NCBI RefSeq assembly: GCF_003987145.1
Contig: NZ_PIPL01000001.1
Location: 1,674,001-1,738,000 of the forward strand
DNA length: 64,000 nucleotides
Source of the DNA: Aliidiomarina minuta
GTDB taxonomy: Bacteria > Pseudomonadota > Gammaproteobacteria > Enterobacterales > Alteromonadaceae
Direction of reading: 5' to 3'
Position numbers and translations under genes: made by a program. Shown in pieces: positions 52,751-61,509 of this stretch. Positions within the stretch are counted from its first letter, which is position 1; every line of letters starts with the position of its first letter. Under the pieces are notes generated by a model. The model worked only from the letters and a program-made list of their open reading frames with translations, searched no databases and was not told the DNA's origin.

Positions 52751-54700
52751 TCACTCGCTGGACAGAGCCTGCACCGGGTCCAGACGCGATGCTTTGCGCG
52801 CTGGCAGATAACCGAAAATCAGCCCGGTAAGGAAAGCACAGGAGAAAGCCAGTACAACAGGCAATAATGCATAATGCACACTGGTGCCCAGGCTGGCGAT
52901 AATAGCCGTGGCCCCCACCCCTATGATCACGCCCAGTAAACCGCCCAGCAGTGAAACCGTCAGTGCTTCAATCAGAAACTGCTGCATAATGTGCAGGCGT
53001 CGGGCACCTGTTGCCATACGTACACCAATTTCGCGGGTGCGTTCAGTCACACTAACCAGCATGATATTCATCACACCTATGCCGCCGACCACAAGGGAGA
53101 TAACCGCAATGACACCCAATAGCAACGTCATCGTATTTTCGGTTTCTGTCTGCGCTTCAATAATGGAAGCCATGTTACGTATGGTGAAATCTTCCACACC
53201 ATGGCGCTCCAGCAGCAATTGGTGCACCTGCTGATGGGTTTCGTGCATAAAGTCAGTGTTGTCTATTGCCACAGTGACATTGCGCACAAAACGTTGACCG
53301 AAGAGTCGCAGTGAACCTGTACTGAAAGGCACAAAAACCACGTCGTCCTGGTCCTGCCCCCAGGGCGAGGCACCCCGTTCTTCCATCACGCCAATAACCC
53401 TGAACAAGACATTATTGATCAGCAAAAACTCACCTAAAGGGTCAGTTTGCGGGAACATCTGCTGAGCCACAGTTTTTCCAATTACCGCAACTGTGGTGAA
53501 TAAAGCTTCGTCTTCCTCGGTAAAGAAGCTGCCTTCACTCACCTGCCACTGACGGGCTAAGGGAAAGCTGGAGTAGGTGGCATTGATCTGAGCTTCCTGA
53601 TCAAAACCCGCCCGGCGCAAGGTTTGGTTACCCGTCAGTTCAGGTACTGCTGTGAGCACATTGGGAATCTCCTGAATAGCATCCACATCTTCCGGCACCA
53701 AAGTAGCTACGTTCCAGCGGCCGCGTTGATTGGGAGCTCCGGGAAATACGGTCAGCAAATTACTGCCCATAGCTCCAATGCGATCTACAACTTCCTGTTG
53801 CGCGCCCTGGCCTATCGCCAGCATAGAAATAACCGAAGCGACTCCGATTACAATGCCAAGCAAGGTGAGCATGGTACGAAAAATATTGGACCGTAGTGAA
53901 CGCCCTGCGGTAGTAAAAGCTTCGCCAAGATCATTCAATAAGCTGGCTTTGCCCCGCGGCGGTGTTTTTTTAGGGGCAGCTTTTGAGGTCTGCACTGCTT
54001 TGCGCGTATCGCTGACTACATGGCCGTCTTTAATTTCAATCAAACGATCGGCATGCTCTGCGACTTCAGGATCATGGGTAATTAGAATCACCGTATGCCC
54101 TGCCGCAGACAACTGCGCCAGAATTTCCATAACGTCTTTGCCGCTTTGGCTGTCCAGCGCGCCGGTAGGTTCATCGGCAAGAATAATATCGCCGCCATTC
54201 ATCAGCGCCCGGGCCACAGAAACCCGTTGTTGCTGACCACCGGATAACTGACCCGGCCGGTGGTCCAGTCGATCACCCAACCCCAGTTGCTGCAAAAGTT
54301 CGCAAGCACGCTGGTGCCGTTCATGCGCCGGTGTACCCGAATAAACAGCGGGTAATTCTACATTGCCCACAGCATCGGCCGCCGCCAGCAAATTATAATT
54401 CTGAAACACAAAACCAAAAGCGTCACGACGTAAGGCCGCCAGTTGGTCATGGTTAAGTTTGGCAACGGAGTGACCGCGAAACCAGTAGTCGCCAGTAGTC
54501 GGTTTATCCAGACATCCCAGGATATTCATCAGGGTCGACTTACCCGACCCCGAGCTGCCCATAATGGCGACAAACTCACCCGCTTCAATATCCAGATCAA
54601 CACCATGCAAAACCTGGGTAACCAGTTCACCGGTCTGATAACTTTTAGTCAGGCCGCGCAGACTGATTAAGGGCCTCGAGTTAGTTTCTGTAGTCATCAT
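52751..54700 (-). CDS. macB: MacB-family ABC transporter, ATPase-permease fusion
   Basis: At 649 aa this has an ATPase domain first (Walker A GSSGSGKS at 48-55, signature LSGGQQQR at 152-159, Walker B IILADEP at 172-178), then a membrane helix, a periplasmic MacB domain and three helices at the C terminus with the conserved TGARRLHIMQQFLIEA stretch. MacB works with MacA and TolC to export macrolides, heme precursors or peptides. It lies directly after macA. Family members have varied substrates, so macrolide export is not established. Confidence 0.92.
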   Translation of the reverse strand: MMTTETNSRPLISLRGLTKSYQTGELVTQVLHGVDLDIEAGEFVAIMGSSGSGKSTLMNILGCLDKPTTGDYWFRGHSVAKLNHDQLAALRRDAFGFVFQNYNLLAAADAVGNVELPAVYSGTPAHERHQRACELLQQLGLGDRLDHRPGQLSGGQQQRVSVARALMNGGDIILADEPTGALDSQSGKDVMEILAQLSAAGHTVILITHDPEVAEHADRLIEIKDGHVVSDTRKAVQTSKAAPKKTPPRGKASLLNDLGEAFTTAGRSLRSNIFRTMLTLLGIVIGVASVISMLAIGQGAQQEVVDRIGAMGSNLLTVFPGAPNQRGRWNVATLVPEDVDAIQEIPNVLTAVPELTGNQTLRRAGFDQEAQINATYSSFPLARQWQVSEGSFFTEEDEALFTTVAVIGKTVAQQMFPQTDPLGEFLLINNVLFRVIGVMEERGASPWGQDQDDVVFVPFSTGSLRLFGQRFVRNVTVAIDNTDFMHETHQQVHQLLLERHGVEDFTIRNMASIIEAQTETENTMTLLLGVIAVISLVVGGIGVMNIMLVSVTERTREIGVRMATGARRLHIMQQFLIEALTVSLLGGLLGVIIGVGATAIIASLGTSVHYALLPVVLAFSCAFLTGLIFGYLPARKASRLDPVQALSSE

Positions 54701-55870
54701 TTAGCCCCGGGGGCCGCGGCTACCGGCAGGCGCTCCGGCACCTGCGGAACGAATCGGCAATACAACCTCATCGCCAGCTTCCAGTCCGCTTTTGATTTCC
54801 ACATGCACCCTGTCTGTAAGACCCGGGTCAACACGGACTTTACCTATATTGCCAGCCTCACGACGTACCTCAACATAAGGCCCTTCTGCGTCACGCTGCA
54901 CTGCAGCAGAAGGCACTGCCACCACATCATGGGCGGCATCAATGACAAAAAATACCTGGGTTGTCATTTCTTTCATCAAAACGCCGTCTGTATTCGGCAC
55001 TTCAAATAACGCGTTATATAGCACCACGTTATTTTCCACTTCCGGAGTGGGTTCAATCAGTCTCAGTTTGCTTTCCCAGCGCTGTTGTCGGTTGCCCATA
55101 GTAGTAAAATATACTGGCATGCCTATTTTTAAACGGCTGATATCGGCCTCGGACACCTGGGCTTCCACGGTCATTTCAGTCAGGTCGGCGATGGTCAGGA
55201 TCGTTGGTGTAGTTTGCGTGGCATTGAGAGTTTGCCCCCGACGCGCCGGGATGCTGACAATAGTGCCGTCCATAGGCGCAAAAATACGGGTATAATTCAG
55301 ATTCGCCTCATCGGCTCGCAGACCCGATTGAGTTTGCTCGATTTGTGCTTCAATAGACTCAACCTGAGCTTCCGCCTTTTGCACTTCAGCGTGAGCGGTT
55401 TGCACCAACTCTTCTGCGGTAGCCCGGTCAACCTGGAGTCGCTGTTGCCGTTCATAATTAAAACGTGCCAGCTCCAGTGACGCTTCCCTTTCTTTACGTA
55501 TAGCCAACTGGTTACGCAGCTGGGCACGGCTGGAATCTAACTGAGCTTCCAATAAAGTCGCGTCTATTTCGGCCAGTAAATCACCACGCTGCACTTTGTC
55601 TCCGACCTCTACATGTAAGCTTTCCAGCTGGCCTGATACCTGCGCCCCAACATCCACATAATCGCGGGGCTGCAAGCGCCCAGTTGCCGTTACCAGTAAC
55701 TGAATATCGCGAATCTCAGCATGCGCATAATTAAGGTGTCCACTACCATCGTCACGGTTGGTCCACCAATAGATAGTAGCGACTAATACAATAATCAGGA
55801 CCAGGATGGTCAGGATCCACAATAAACCAGCACCCCGTTGATGCACTAAGGGTTTTATATTGCCTTTCAT
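54701..55870 (-). CDS. macA: MacA-family periplasmic adaptor (membrane fusion) protein
   Basis: This 389-aa protein has a membrane anchor (about residues 15-37), a biotinyl-lipoyl domain (AQVSGQLESLHVEVGDKVQRGDLLAEID), a long alpha-hairpin (about 110-190), a second lipoyl half (PMDGTIVSIPARRGQTLN) and beta-barrel domains. The C terminus is Gly/Ala/Pro-rich (GAGAPAGSRGPRG). It joins MacB to an outer-membrane TolC-type channel. It begins with an ATGA overlap on the tdk stop, so tdk, macA and macB are probably one operon. Confidence 0.92.
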   Translation of the reverse strand: MKGNIKPLVHQRGAGLLWILTILVLIIVLVATIYWWTNRDDGSGHLNYAHAEIRDIQLLVTATGRLQPRDYVDVGAQVSGQLESLHVEVGDKVQRGDLLAEIDATLLEAQLDSSRAQLRNQLAIRKEREASLELARFNYERQQRLQVDRATAEELVQTAHAEVQKAEAQVESIEAQIEQTQSGLRADEANLNYTRIFAPMDGTIVSIPARRGQTLNATQTTPTILTIADLTEMTVEAQVSEADISRLKIGMPVYFTTMGNRQQRWESKLRLIEPTPEVENNVVLYNALFEVPNTDGVLMKEMTTQVFFVIDAAHDVVAVPSAAVQRDAEGPYVEVRREAGNIGKVRVDPGLTDRVHVEIKSGLEAGDEVVLPIRSAGAGAPAGSRGPRG

Positions 55871-56490
55871 TCTTTAGTTACCGCCTGCTCAAGTAAGGAA
55901 GGTTGTACACCGGCTTCCTGTAAAGCCTGAAACCAGTGTTTACGACAGCAGGAAACATATTTTTCGTTACCGCCAATCGCAATTTGTTCGCCAGAGCCTA
56001 CTGCATTGCCCTGTTCATCAACACGCAGTGACATGGTGGCTTTGCGTCCACAATGACATATCGTTTTCATTTCAATTAATTTATCGGCGATAGCCAGCAA
56101 CACTGCGCTGCCGGCAAAAGCCTGACCAAAAGCATCGGTTCGGATGCCGTAACACATCACCGGAATGCGCAGGTAATCACAGACCCGGGCGAGAGCCCAG
56201 GCCTGCTGTTCACTTAGAAACTGAGCTTCATCCAGCAGCACGCAATCTAAGCGCTGCTCCTTATGCTCGGTTTCAATAAGCCGATAGAGATCAGAGTTAA
56301 CGCTAAAGGTCGCCGCATCGCGGTAAAGTCCGAGGCGAGAATGAATGCGACCCTGTCCGCCTCGCGTATCAGTCGCAGGCGTTAATAGCAGCACCTGCTG
56401 CCCGCGTTCTTCGTAATTATGGGCGACCTGCAGCAAAGAGGTGCTTTTGCCAGCATTCATTGCCGAATAGGTAAAGTATAAAGACGCCAT
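55867..56490 (-). CDS. tdk: Thymidine kinase
   Basis: This 207-aa type II thymidine kinase has P-loop SAMNAGKST (9-17), the DEAQFLS motif, and zinc-binding cysteines in CHCGRKA and CCRKHW. It phosphorylates thymidine in nucleotide salvage. The ATG at 56490 gives the family N terminus MASLYFTYSAMNAGKS; the frame is open 10 codons further but without similarity. An adenosine-deaminase-family gene lies divergently next to it, forming a small nucleoside-salvage neighbourhood. Confidence 0.94.
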   Translation of the reverse strand: MASLYFTYSAMNAGKSTSLLQVAHNYEERGQQVLLLTPATDTRGGQGRIHSRLGLYRDAATFSVNSDLYRLIETEHKEQRLDCVLLDEAQFLSEQQAWALARVCDYLRIPVMCYGIRTDAFGQAFAGSAVLLAIADKLIEMKTICHCGRKATMSLRVDEQGNAVGSGEQIAIGGNEKYVSCCRKHWFQALQEAGVQPSLLEQAVTKE

Positions 56491-56622
56491 CAGGTACAGC
56501 CAGAACTCAGTAAATTTCACGCAAAAAGGTAAGTTGCATAATGCGCAATCCCGGAGCTAAAAACCAGTAGCAAAAATAAATTGTTACGATTTAGTTCCAG
56601 CGCCCCAACAAGGCTAATTTTC

Positions 56623-56631
56623 TGATAAAAT
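56623..56631 (+). promoter_or_regulatory. Candidate extended -10 element for the adenosine deaminase-family gene
   Basis: TGaTAAAAT matches an extended -10 (TGnTATAAT, one mismatch), 41 bp upstream of the start codon. No good -35 is visible. This is motif evidence only. It would serve the plus-strand deaminase-uppP pair. Confidence 0.4.
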
Positions 56632-56672
56632 AACGCGTCACATTCGCCTTAGTTTCTGGAGTAACGCCCCCT

Positions 56673-57920
56673 ATGTCAGCATCTACTACTGCTCACTCTA
56701 AGTATTCACTCGATTTCATCCGCGAAATGCCTAAAGCTGATTTGCACCTGCACCTGGATGGTAGCCTGCGCCCAGATAGTCTTATTGCGATGGCGAAGCA
56801 AAATAAAATTGAGCTACCCTCGTATACCGTAGATGGCCTGTACGACAAAGTATTTAAAGAAAACTACCAGAACCTGGGCGAATACCTCAATGGTTTCCAG
56901 TACACCTGCGCTGTATTGCGCGATTTAGAGAGCCTTGAGCAGGCTTCCTATGAGCTGGCTATAGATAACCTCGAAGAAGGGGTTAATTACATTGAAGTGC
57001 GCTTCGCGCCTCAATTGCTCATGGATCCGGCTAAAGGCGTCACCTTTGATAAAGTCATGCATGCAGTGAACGATGGTCTGAAACGGGCGCAAAAAGAATA
57101 CAATAACGGCCCGTCCGTCAAACAAGAAGGCAAACCACCTTTTCACTACGGCATTATCAACTGTGCCATGCGTATGTTTGGCAACAAGGGATTTTCTCCT
57201 TACTACACGCACATGTTCCAGTTACTCAGTGACCACAAACCTATTGATGTCATTAAAGTCGCCGCTATGGAACTGGTACGCGCCAGCGTAAGAGTGCGTG
57301 ACGAGCAAGGCCTTCCGATTGTCGGCCTGGATATCGCAGGTCAGGAAATTGGCTACCCCGCGCACAAGTTTAAAGAAGTCTATGAATACGCCCACCGAAA
57401 CTTCCTGCTCAAAACCGTGCATGCGGGTGAAGCTTACGGTGCAGAGAGCATTTATGAAGCACTGACGCAATGCTTTGCTGACCGGCTTGGTCATGGCTAC
57501 TCACTGTTCTCTCCAGAGATGATAGAAGCCCCTGAGATTGAAGACAAAGCTCAATATGCCAATAACCTGGCTTCTTTTATAGCAGATCGACGCATAGCGG
57601 TAGAAGTCTGCCTGACCAGTAATATGCAGACCAACCCGGCCATTGGCGAACTAAAGAATCACAATTTTGGCCACATGCTGGAGAACCGGCTGGCCACTAT
57701 TATCTGTACGGATAACCGCCTGGTGTCACGTACTACCGTGAGCAACGAGTACAAGCTGGCGCTGGATACCTTTGATGTGCCCTTAAAGCGCCTGAAAGAT
57801 ATTGTCGCTTATGGTTTTAAGAAAAACTTCTTTCCAGGTGATTATCTGCAAAAACGTGCTTACGCTAAACAGACTCTGGAGTACTTTGACAAAGTCGCAC
57901 ACAAGTACGGATTCATTTAA
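56673..57920 (+). CDS. Adenosine deaminase-family protein
   Basis: This 415-aa metal-dependent deaminase has zinc ligands His25 and His27 in KADLHLHLDGS, the catalytic VHAGEAYG, RLGHGYSL, and ICTDNRLVSRTT. It is longer than E. coli Add (333 aa), with an insertion around residues 135-175. The TDNRLVS form, with Asn in place of the second Asp of the usual TDDP, is found in one branch of the family that includes actinobacterial enzymes. It most likely converts adenosine to inosine; a related purine nucleoside is possible. It is followed by uppP with 3 bp between. Confidence 0.9.
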   Translation: MSASTTAHSKYSLDFIREMPKADLHLHLDGSLRPDSLIAMAKQNKIELPSYTVDGLYDKVFKENYQNLGEYLNGFQYTCAVLRDLESLEQASYELAIDNLEEGVNYIEVRFAPQLLMDPAKGVTFDKVMHAVNDGLKRAQKEYNNGPSVKQEGKPPFHYGIINCAMRMFGNKGFSPYYTHMFQLLSDHKPIDVIKVAAMELVRASVRVRDEQGLPIVGLDIAGQEIGYPAHKFKEVYEYAHRNFLLKTVHAGEAYGAESIYEALTQCFADRLGHGYSLFSPEMIEAPEIEDKAQYANNLASFIADRRIAVEVCLTSNMQTNPAIGELKNHNFGHMLENRLATIICTDNRLVSRTTVSNEYKLALDTFDVPLKRLKDIVAYGFKKNFFPGDYLQKRAYAKQTLEYFDKVAHKYGFI

Positions 57921-57923
57921 CCC

Positions 57924-58793
57924 ATGGCTATCTGGATTGCCGTTGTACTTGGCATAGTACAGGGAGTTTTCATGTTCCTGCCGGTGAGCTCTACGGCTCA
58001 CCTGGTACTCACTCAACACTGGATGATACAGCAGGGTCATAACCTGCCACCTCCAGAAAGTGCGGAAATGATCTTCTTTGATCTGGTGGTCCATGTTGGC
58101 ACACTGGTTTCCATTGTGGTGGTCTTCTGGCCCAGCCTGAAAAAGGTAGTCAGCGGTATAACTAACCACTCCTGGCAGTGGGCTTCGCAAAAAAAAGGCA
58201 CTTACGGCGAGTTACTGTACCTGCGCATGGCCCTTTTGTGCATGCTCTCTGTGCTGGCCACTGCTGTAGTGGGTTTGACCCTCAAACTCAGCATTGAACA
58301 TGTCTTCGCCACCCCCATTCTGGTCGCTGGCACACTCACCCTCACCGGTATTTTGCTGTGGTGGACGGATGGTCTGAAGCGCCGACCCTATGGTTTGCGT
58401 GATCTCAATCCACGCATTGCCACTATTATCGGTGTCGCCCAGGGTTTTGCGCTAATACCAGGTTTAAGCCGTAGCGGGATGACCATCACCTTTGCCCTGT
58501 TCTCAGGTTTAAAACGGCGCTGGGCCGCTGAATACAGCTTCTTTTTAGCAATACCCACCATCATGGCTGCGACCCTGGTACAGGGCATTGATGTAGTGCG
58601 GTTAGGTGGTTTTACCGACCTCAATTGGACAGCGCTTGCCGTTGCCTTTGTGGTTTCTGCCCTGGTTGGCATTGTCGCCCTTAAAGCGGTGCTGTTTTTC
58701 CTCTACCGCGCCAAACTTAAAATTTTCTCGTTTTATTTATGGGGCATGGCGGCGCTGGTTCTGTTTGGTTTTCTCGATACCACGATTGTCTGA
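57924..58793 (+). CDS. UppP/BacA-like undecaprenyl-diphosphate phosphatase, divergent
   Basis: This 289-aa protein has eight or so membrane helices. It has the two UppP regions: IVQGVFMFLPVSSTAHLVL (about residues 11-29) and LIPGLSRSGMTITFAL. In most family members the first motif is (E/Q)xxxE followed by FLPVSS; here Gln13 is kept but the second Glu is Met17. The PGxSRS motif is intact. It may recycle undecaprenyl diphosphate in wall synthesis, or may have a different lipid phosphate as substrate. It follows the deaminase gene by 3 bp on the same strand. Confidence 0.82.
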   Translation: MAIWIAVVLGIVQGVFMFLPVSSTAHLVLTQHWMIQQGHNLPPPESAEMIFFDLVVHVGTLVSIVVVFWPSLKKVVSGITNHSWQWASQKKGTYGELLYLRMALLCMLSVLATAVVGLTLKLSIEHVFATPILVAGTLTLTGILLWWTDGLKRRPYGLRDLNPRIATIIGVAQGFALIPGLSRSGMTITFALFSGLKRRWAAEYSFFLAIPTIMAATLVQGIDVVRLGGFTDLNWTALAVAFVVSALVGIVALKAVLFFLYRAKLKIFSFYLWGMAALVLFGFLDTTIV

Positions 58794-58855
58794 CAATAGA
58801 TTCTGGCACGCTTCCTGCTTATTCATTCGTAATACAGATGAATGAAGAGGTCGCC

Positions 58856-59230
58856 ATGTTGGATTCTATCGCAAGCAAAGCTGCTGCCAGCTCTTCGCAG
58901 CAGCCCACAGAGAACGAACGCATTACGTTTAGCAGCACCGAGCCGCCTGCCGTGCAAGAGCTGCGCAACCCAAACCGCACTGCTGGTGAAACTTTTCTTG
59001 AAGAAGCAGAACGTCTGACATTACTGGCGCGCATGGGTGTGGATCTGGAAACTCTTGAGCGCATTGAAGAAGAAATTGAAGATCTGGAAAGTCTGGAAAC
59101 CCTGAATGACGAACAACAAGAAGAACTGGCTAGCCTGCTGGAACAACGCGCGGAGCTCTTTCGTGAGGCCAGCGAGCGACAAAACGGCGAACAATTGCCG
59201 CCCGGCAGCATGTTATCTATCAGAGCCTGA
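58856..59230 (+). CDS. Small acidic coiled-coil protein of unknown function
   Basis: This 124-aa protein has no recognised family. The first 45 residues are Ser/Thr/Pro/Ala-rich; the middle (about 50-110) is a highly charged Glu-rich helix, ERIEEEIEDLESLETL, likely coiled-coil. There is no signal peptide or membrane segment. The ATG at 58856 has GAAGAGG 5 bp upstream; an ATG at 58838 is possible. It is alone between uppP and the second chemoreceptor. Real coding is supported by the ribosome-binding site and length, but I cannot assign a function. Confidence 0.65.
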   Translation: MLDSIASKAAASSSQQPTENERITFSSTEPPAVQELRNPNRTAGETFLEEAERLTLLARMGVDLETLERIEEEIEDLESLETLNDEQQEELASLLEQRAELFREASERQNGEQLPPGSMLSIRA

Positions 59231-59330
59231 TTTCACCCGAGCAGGTTCAATGCAGCAAAGTATCCAAAGTGATCCATAACTACACTTTCTCTCTATTATA
59301 GAGCGGCAAACGTGATCTGCTCTGTACAAC

Positions 59331-59357
59331 CGATAAACATTGCAACTCTGTTTATCG
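59331..59357 (+). repeat. Perfect 8-bp inverted repeat upstream of the second chemoreceptor
   Basis: CGATAAAC and GTTTATCG are perfect reverse complements with an 11-base loop, about 90 bp before the chemoreceptor start in a 216-bp gap. There is no T-run after it, so it is not a typical terminator. It may be a protein-binding site or an RNA hairpin in the leader. Confidence 0.45.
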
Positions 59358-59446
59358 AACGACCAGGCATACAGTTTACCTCTGTCGTCAATAATTTAAG
59401 CATTTTCGGTTTTATATATTTTGCATATAAAACTCAAGGAGTACCC

Positions 59447-60940
59447 ATGAATATTACCTCCCTTAGCTTCCGGGCTTCTGCGTTTCGCATTATGGGCATC
59501 CTCAATGTCGGTTTATTTATTTTCGCATTGCTACTGGCTCCCTGGCATTCAACCTGGATCGAGGTGCTACTCATTGGGCTGCCTGCGGCCGTAATTCCAC
59601 TCCTGTTATATCGTCTGCTCGGTGACCATCAGCTCGCCAGAATCAGTTTTGGCATCAGCTTTATGTTATTTGCCGCTTTGCATATCCATCAGTCTATGGG
59701 CATGACAGAAATTCATTTTGGTATTTTTGTGTTGCTGGCTGTATTAATTGCTTTTCGGGATTGGCTGGTGATTTTGGTAGCTGCGGCCGTGATTGCTGTG
59801 CATCACCTGCTTTTCATGTACCTGCAAAGTAGCGGCGCCGGTGTTTATCTGGTGCCTGAAAGTGACGCCACCCTAACCATAGTTATGATTCACGCCGCCT
59901 TTGTGGTGGTGGAAAGCATCGCACTTGTGCTGATCTGCCGTTCCAGTCTGCGCGAAGCCCAGATTAGTCAGGCTTTCTTTGACGTCACTCAAAACCTGGT
60001 CACTGCAGACGGTAAAATAGTGCTCAGTACCCGTTGTCCGGAAATGAATTCCCCATTGCTAAAGCAGTTTAATGAAACCCTGCAGACGCTGCACCAGTCG
60101 GTAAGCAAAATTGAACAGTCCATAAACGCGATCAAAGAAGAAGCCCACGACATGTTAGTTCAGGGCGACGACTTGTCTTCTGGCATGAAGCAAAAATTGA
60201 AAGAAGTGGAAAGCATTGCAGCGGCCACTGAACAGATGTCCCACAACATAGTGCAAACCAACCAACTGGCGCAGCAGGTACTGGAAGCCTCAGAGGAGTC
60301 AGAGAAAGCCGCCACTTCAGGCAAGTCGTCGGTTACTCAGACTCAGCATCTGGTGCAGCAACTATCTCAGCAGCTGACTAAGTCAAAAGAAAAAGTCACC
60401 GACATGGCCGGCTCTACAGAGCAGATTAAAACCGTGCTTCAGGTTATCGAAAATATCGCTGAACAGACCAACTTGCTGGCTTTAAACGCCGCTATTGAAG
60501 CCGCTCGTGCTGGCGAACAGGGTCGAGGTTTTGCCGTAGTGGCTGATGAAGTGCGTAACCTGGCAGGAAAAACTCAAGGCTCTACCGAGCAAATTAAGAA
60601 AACTATAGATCAACTGATTAAGTCCAGTGAGGAGTCGGTGCAGGCAGTAGAAACTTCACTCGGCAGTCTCGACAGCACTCTACAGGCGGCCAATGAAAGT
60701 GACCAGTGGCTGCAGGCTATTGCAGAAAAAGCTCAGCAAGTAACCAGCTCCGCCCATACCATTGCCAATGCGCTGGATCAGCAAAGCGCCGCCAGTGGCG
60801 AAATGGCACACAGTGCACAGGAACTCAGTGGCATGGAACACGAACAAAGTCACCAGGGTGAGCGGGTGGCGCAAAGTGCCCAGCGGTTAGAGAATATCAC
60901 CCGTATTCTGACCACTGAGGCACAACGCTTTAGCTTATGA
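59447..60940 (+). CDS. Methyl-accepting chemotaxis protein with a polytopic membrane sensor
   Basis: This 497-aa protein has an N-terminal region of about six closely spaced membrane helices (residues 12-180) with almost no periplasmic loop, then a cytoplasmic signalling domain with the conserved tip EQTNLLALNAAIEAARAGEQGRGFAVVADEVRNLA. No HAMP domain is evident. A membrane-embedded or cytoplasmic signal is inferred. The ATG at 59447 has AAGGAG 5 bp upstream; the frame is open 45 codons further without a better start. It overlaps the next gene by 4 bp. Confidence 0.92.
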   Translation: MNITSLSFRASAFRIMGILNVGLFIFALLLAPWHSTWIEVLLIGLPAAVIPLLLYRLLGDHQLARISFGISFMLFAALHIHQSMGMTEIHFGIFVLLAVLIAFRDWLVILVAAAVIAVHHLLFMYLQSSGAGVYLVPESDATLTIVMIHAAFVVVESIALVLICRSSLREAQISQAFFDVTQNLVTADGKIVLSTRCPEMNSPLLKQFNETLQTLHQSVSKIEQSINAIKEEAHDMLVQGDDLSSGMKQKLKEVESIAAATEQMSHNIVQTNQLAQQVLEASEESEKAATSGKSSVTQTQHLVQQLSQQLTKSKEKVTDMAGSTEQIKTVLQVIENIAEQTNLLALNAAIEAARAGEQGRGFAVVADEVRNLAGKTQGSTEQIKKTIDQLIKSSEESVQAVETSLGSLDSTLQAANESDQWLQAIAEKAQQVTSSAHTIANALDQQSAASGEMAHSAQELSGMEHEQSHQGERVAQSAQRLENITRILTTEAQRFSL

Positions 60941-61449
60941 ACAACCGACACTGGCTGGCGCTGGCTGTGATTGTTATCTGGCTGGTGGCCAGCACCTTAG
61001 CCATGTACTGGTTTACCTTCAGTGATTATGGCGAATTTGACCCCGAACAGGAATGGCTGGGCACTCCAGCCTCGCTCCAGCTAGCTCAGTTAGGCATCGC
61101 ACAATCCGACGTCACCGAGATGCATATTGTGCATGTGCAGCAAAAGGACTGTTCCTGTAACAGGTACGTCAACACTCATATCGAGGTTCTTTCTGCACAA
61201 CCCCAGCTTAATGAAATACAGCAGCACCGGATAACGCCGGAGCAGGTTGAACAGGCTGGCTTCCGGGTGCCGGCGACACCAATGGCGCTGATTTTTCAGG
61301 GCCAGGAGCTGCTCTATGCCGGCCCCTACGCCACAGGTCCTTTCTGCGCGGTTGACGACAGCCTGATAAGCGATGTTTTAAAGGGAACCACCCGTTTAGC
61401 GGGAGGCTGGCTGAATGGCCTGGTAAAATCCTGCCGTTGTCTGCAATGA
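60937..61449 (+). CDS. Membrane-anchored thioredoxin-like protein (DUF6436-type)
   Basis: This 170-aa protein has an N-terminal membrane anchor (about residues 6-27) and a periplasmic domain with a Cys-Ser-Cys pair at 72-74 in QQKDCSCNRY, VPATP at 111-115 where thioredoxins have the cis-proline, and further cysteines at 137, 166 and 168 (SCRC near the end). The pattern fits a thioredoxin fold with a CxC site. The name DUF6436 is from memory of similar proteins. It overlaps the chemoreceptor stop by 4 bp, so the two are co-translated. Confidence 0.75.
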   Translation: MNNRHWLALAVIVIWLVASTLAMYWFTFSDYGEFDPEQEWLGTPASLQLAQLGIAQSDVTEMHIVHVQQKDCSCNRYVNTHIEVLSAQPQLNEIQQHRITPEQVEQAGFRVPATPMALIFQGQELLYAGPYATGPFCAVDDSLISDVLKGTTRLAGGWLNGLVKSCRCLQ

Positions 61450-61509
61450 AATATAAATAAAAAACAGGTATATTGCCGGGCATCTGCTTAGCTAAAGAGA
61501 AAATACCTA

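Noticed and set aside
59325..59340. CCGATAA resembling a sigma-28 -10 element before a chemoreceptor gene
   Set aside because: No TAAA-type -35 is present at the needed spacing; the bases are better explained as one arm of an inverted repeat.
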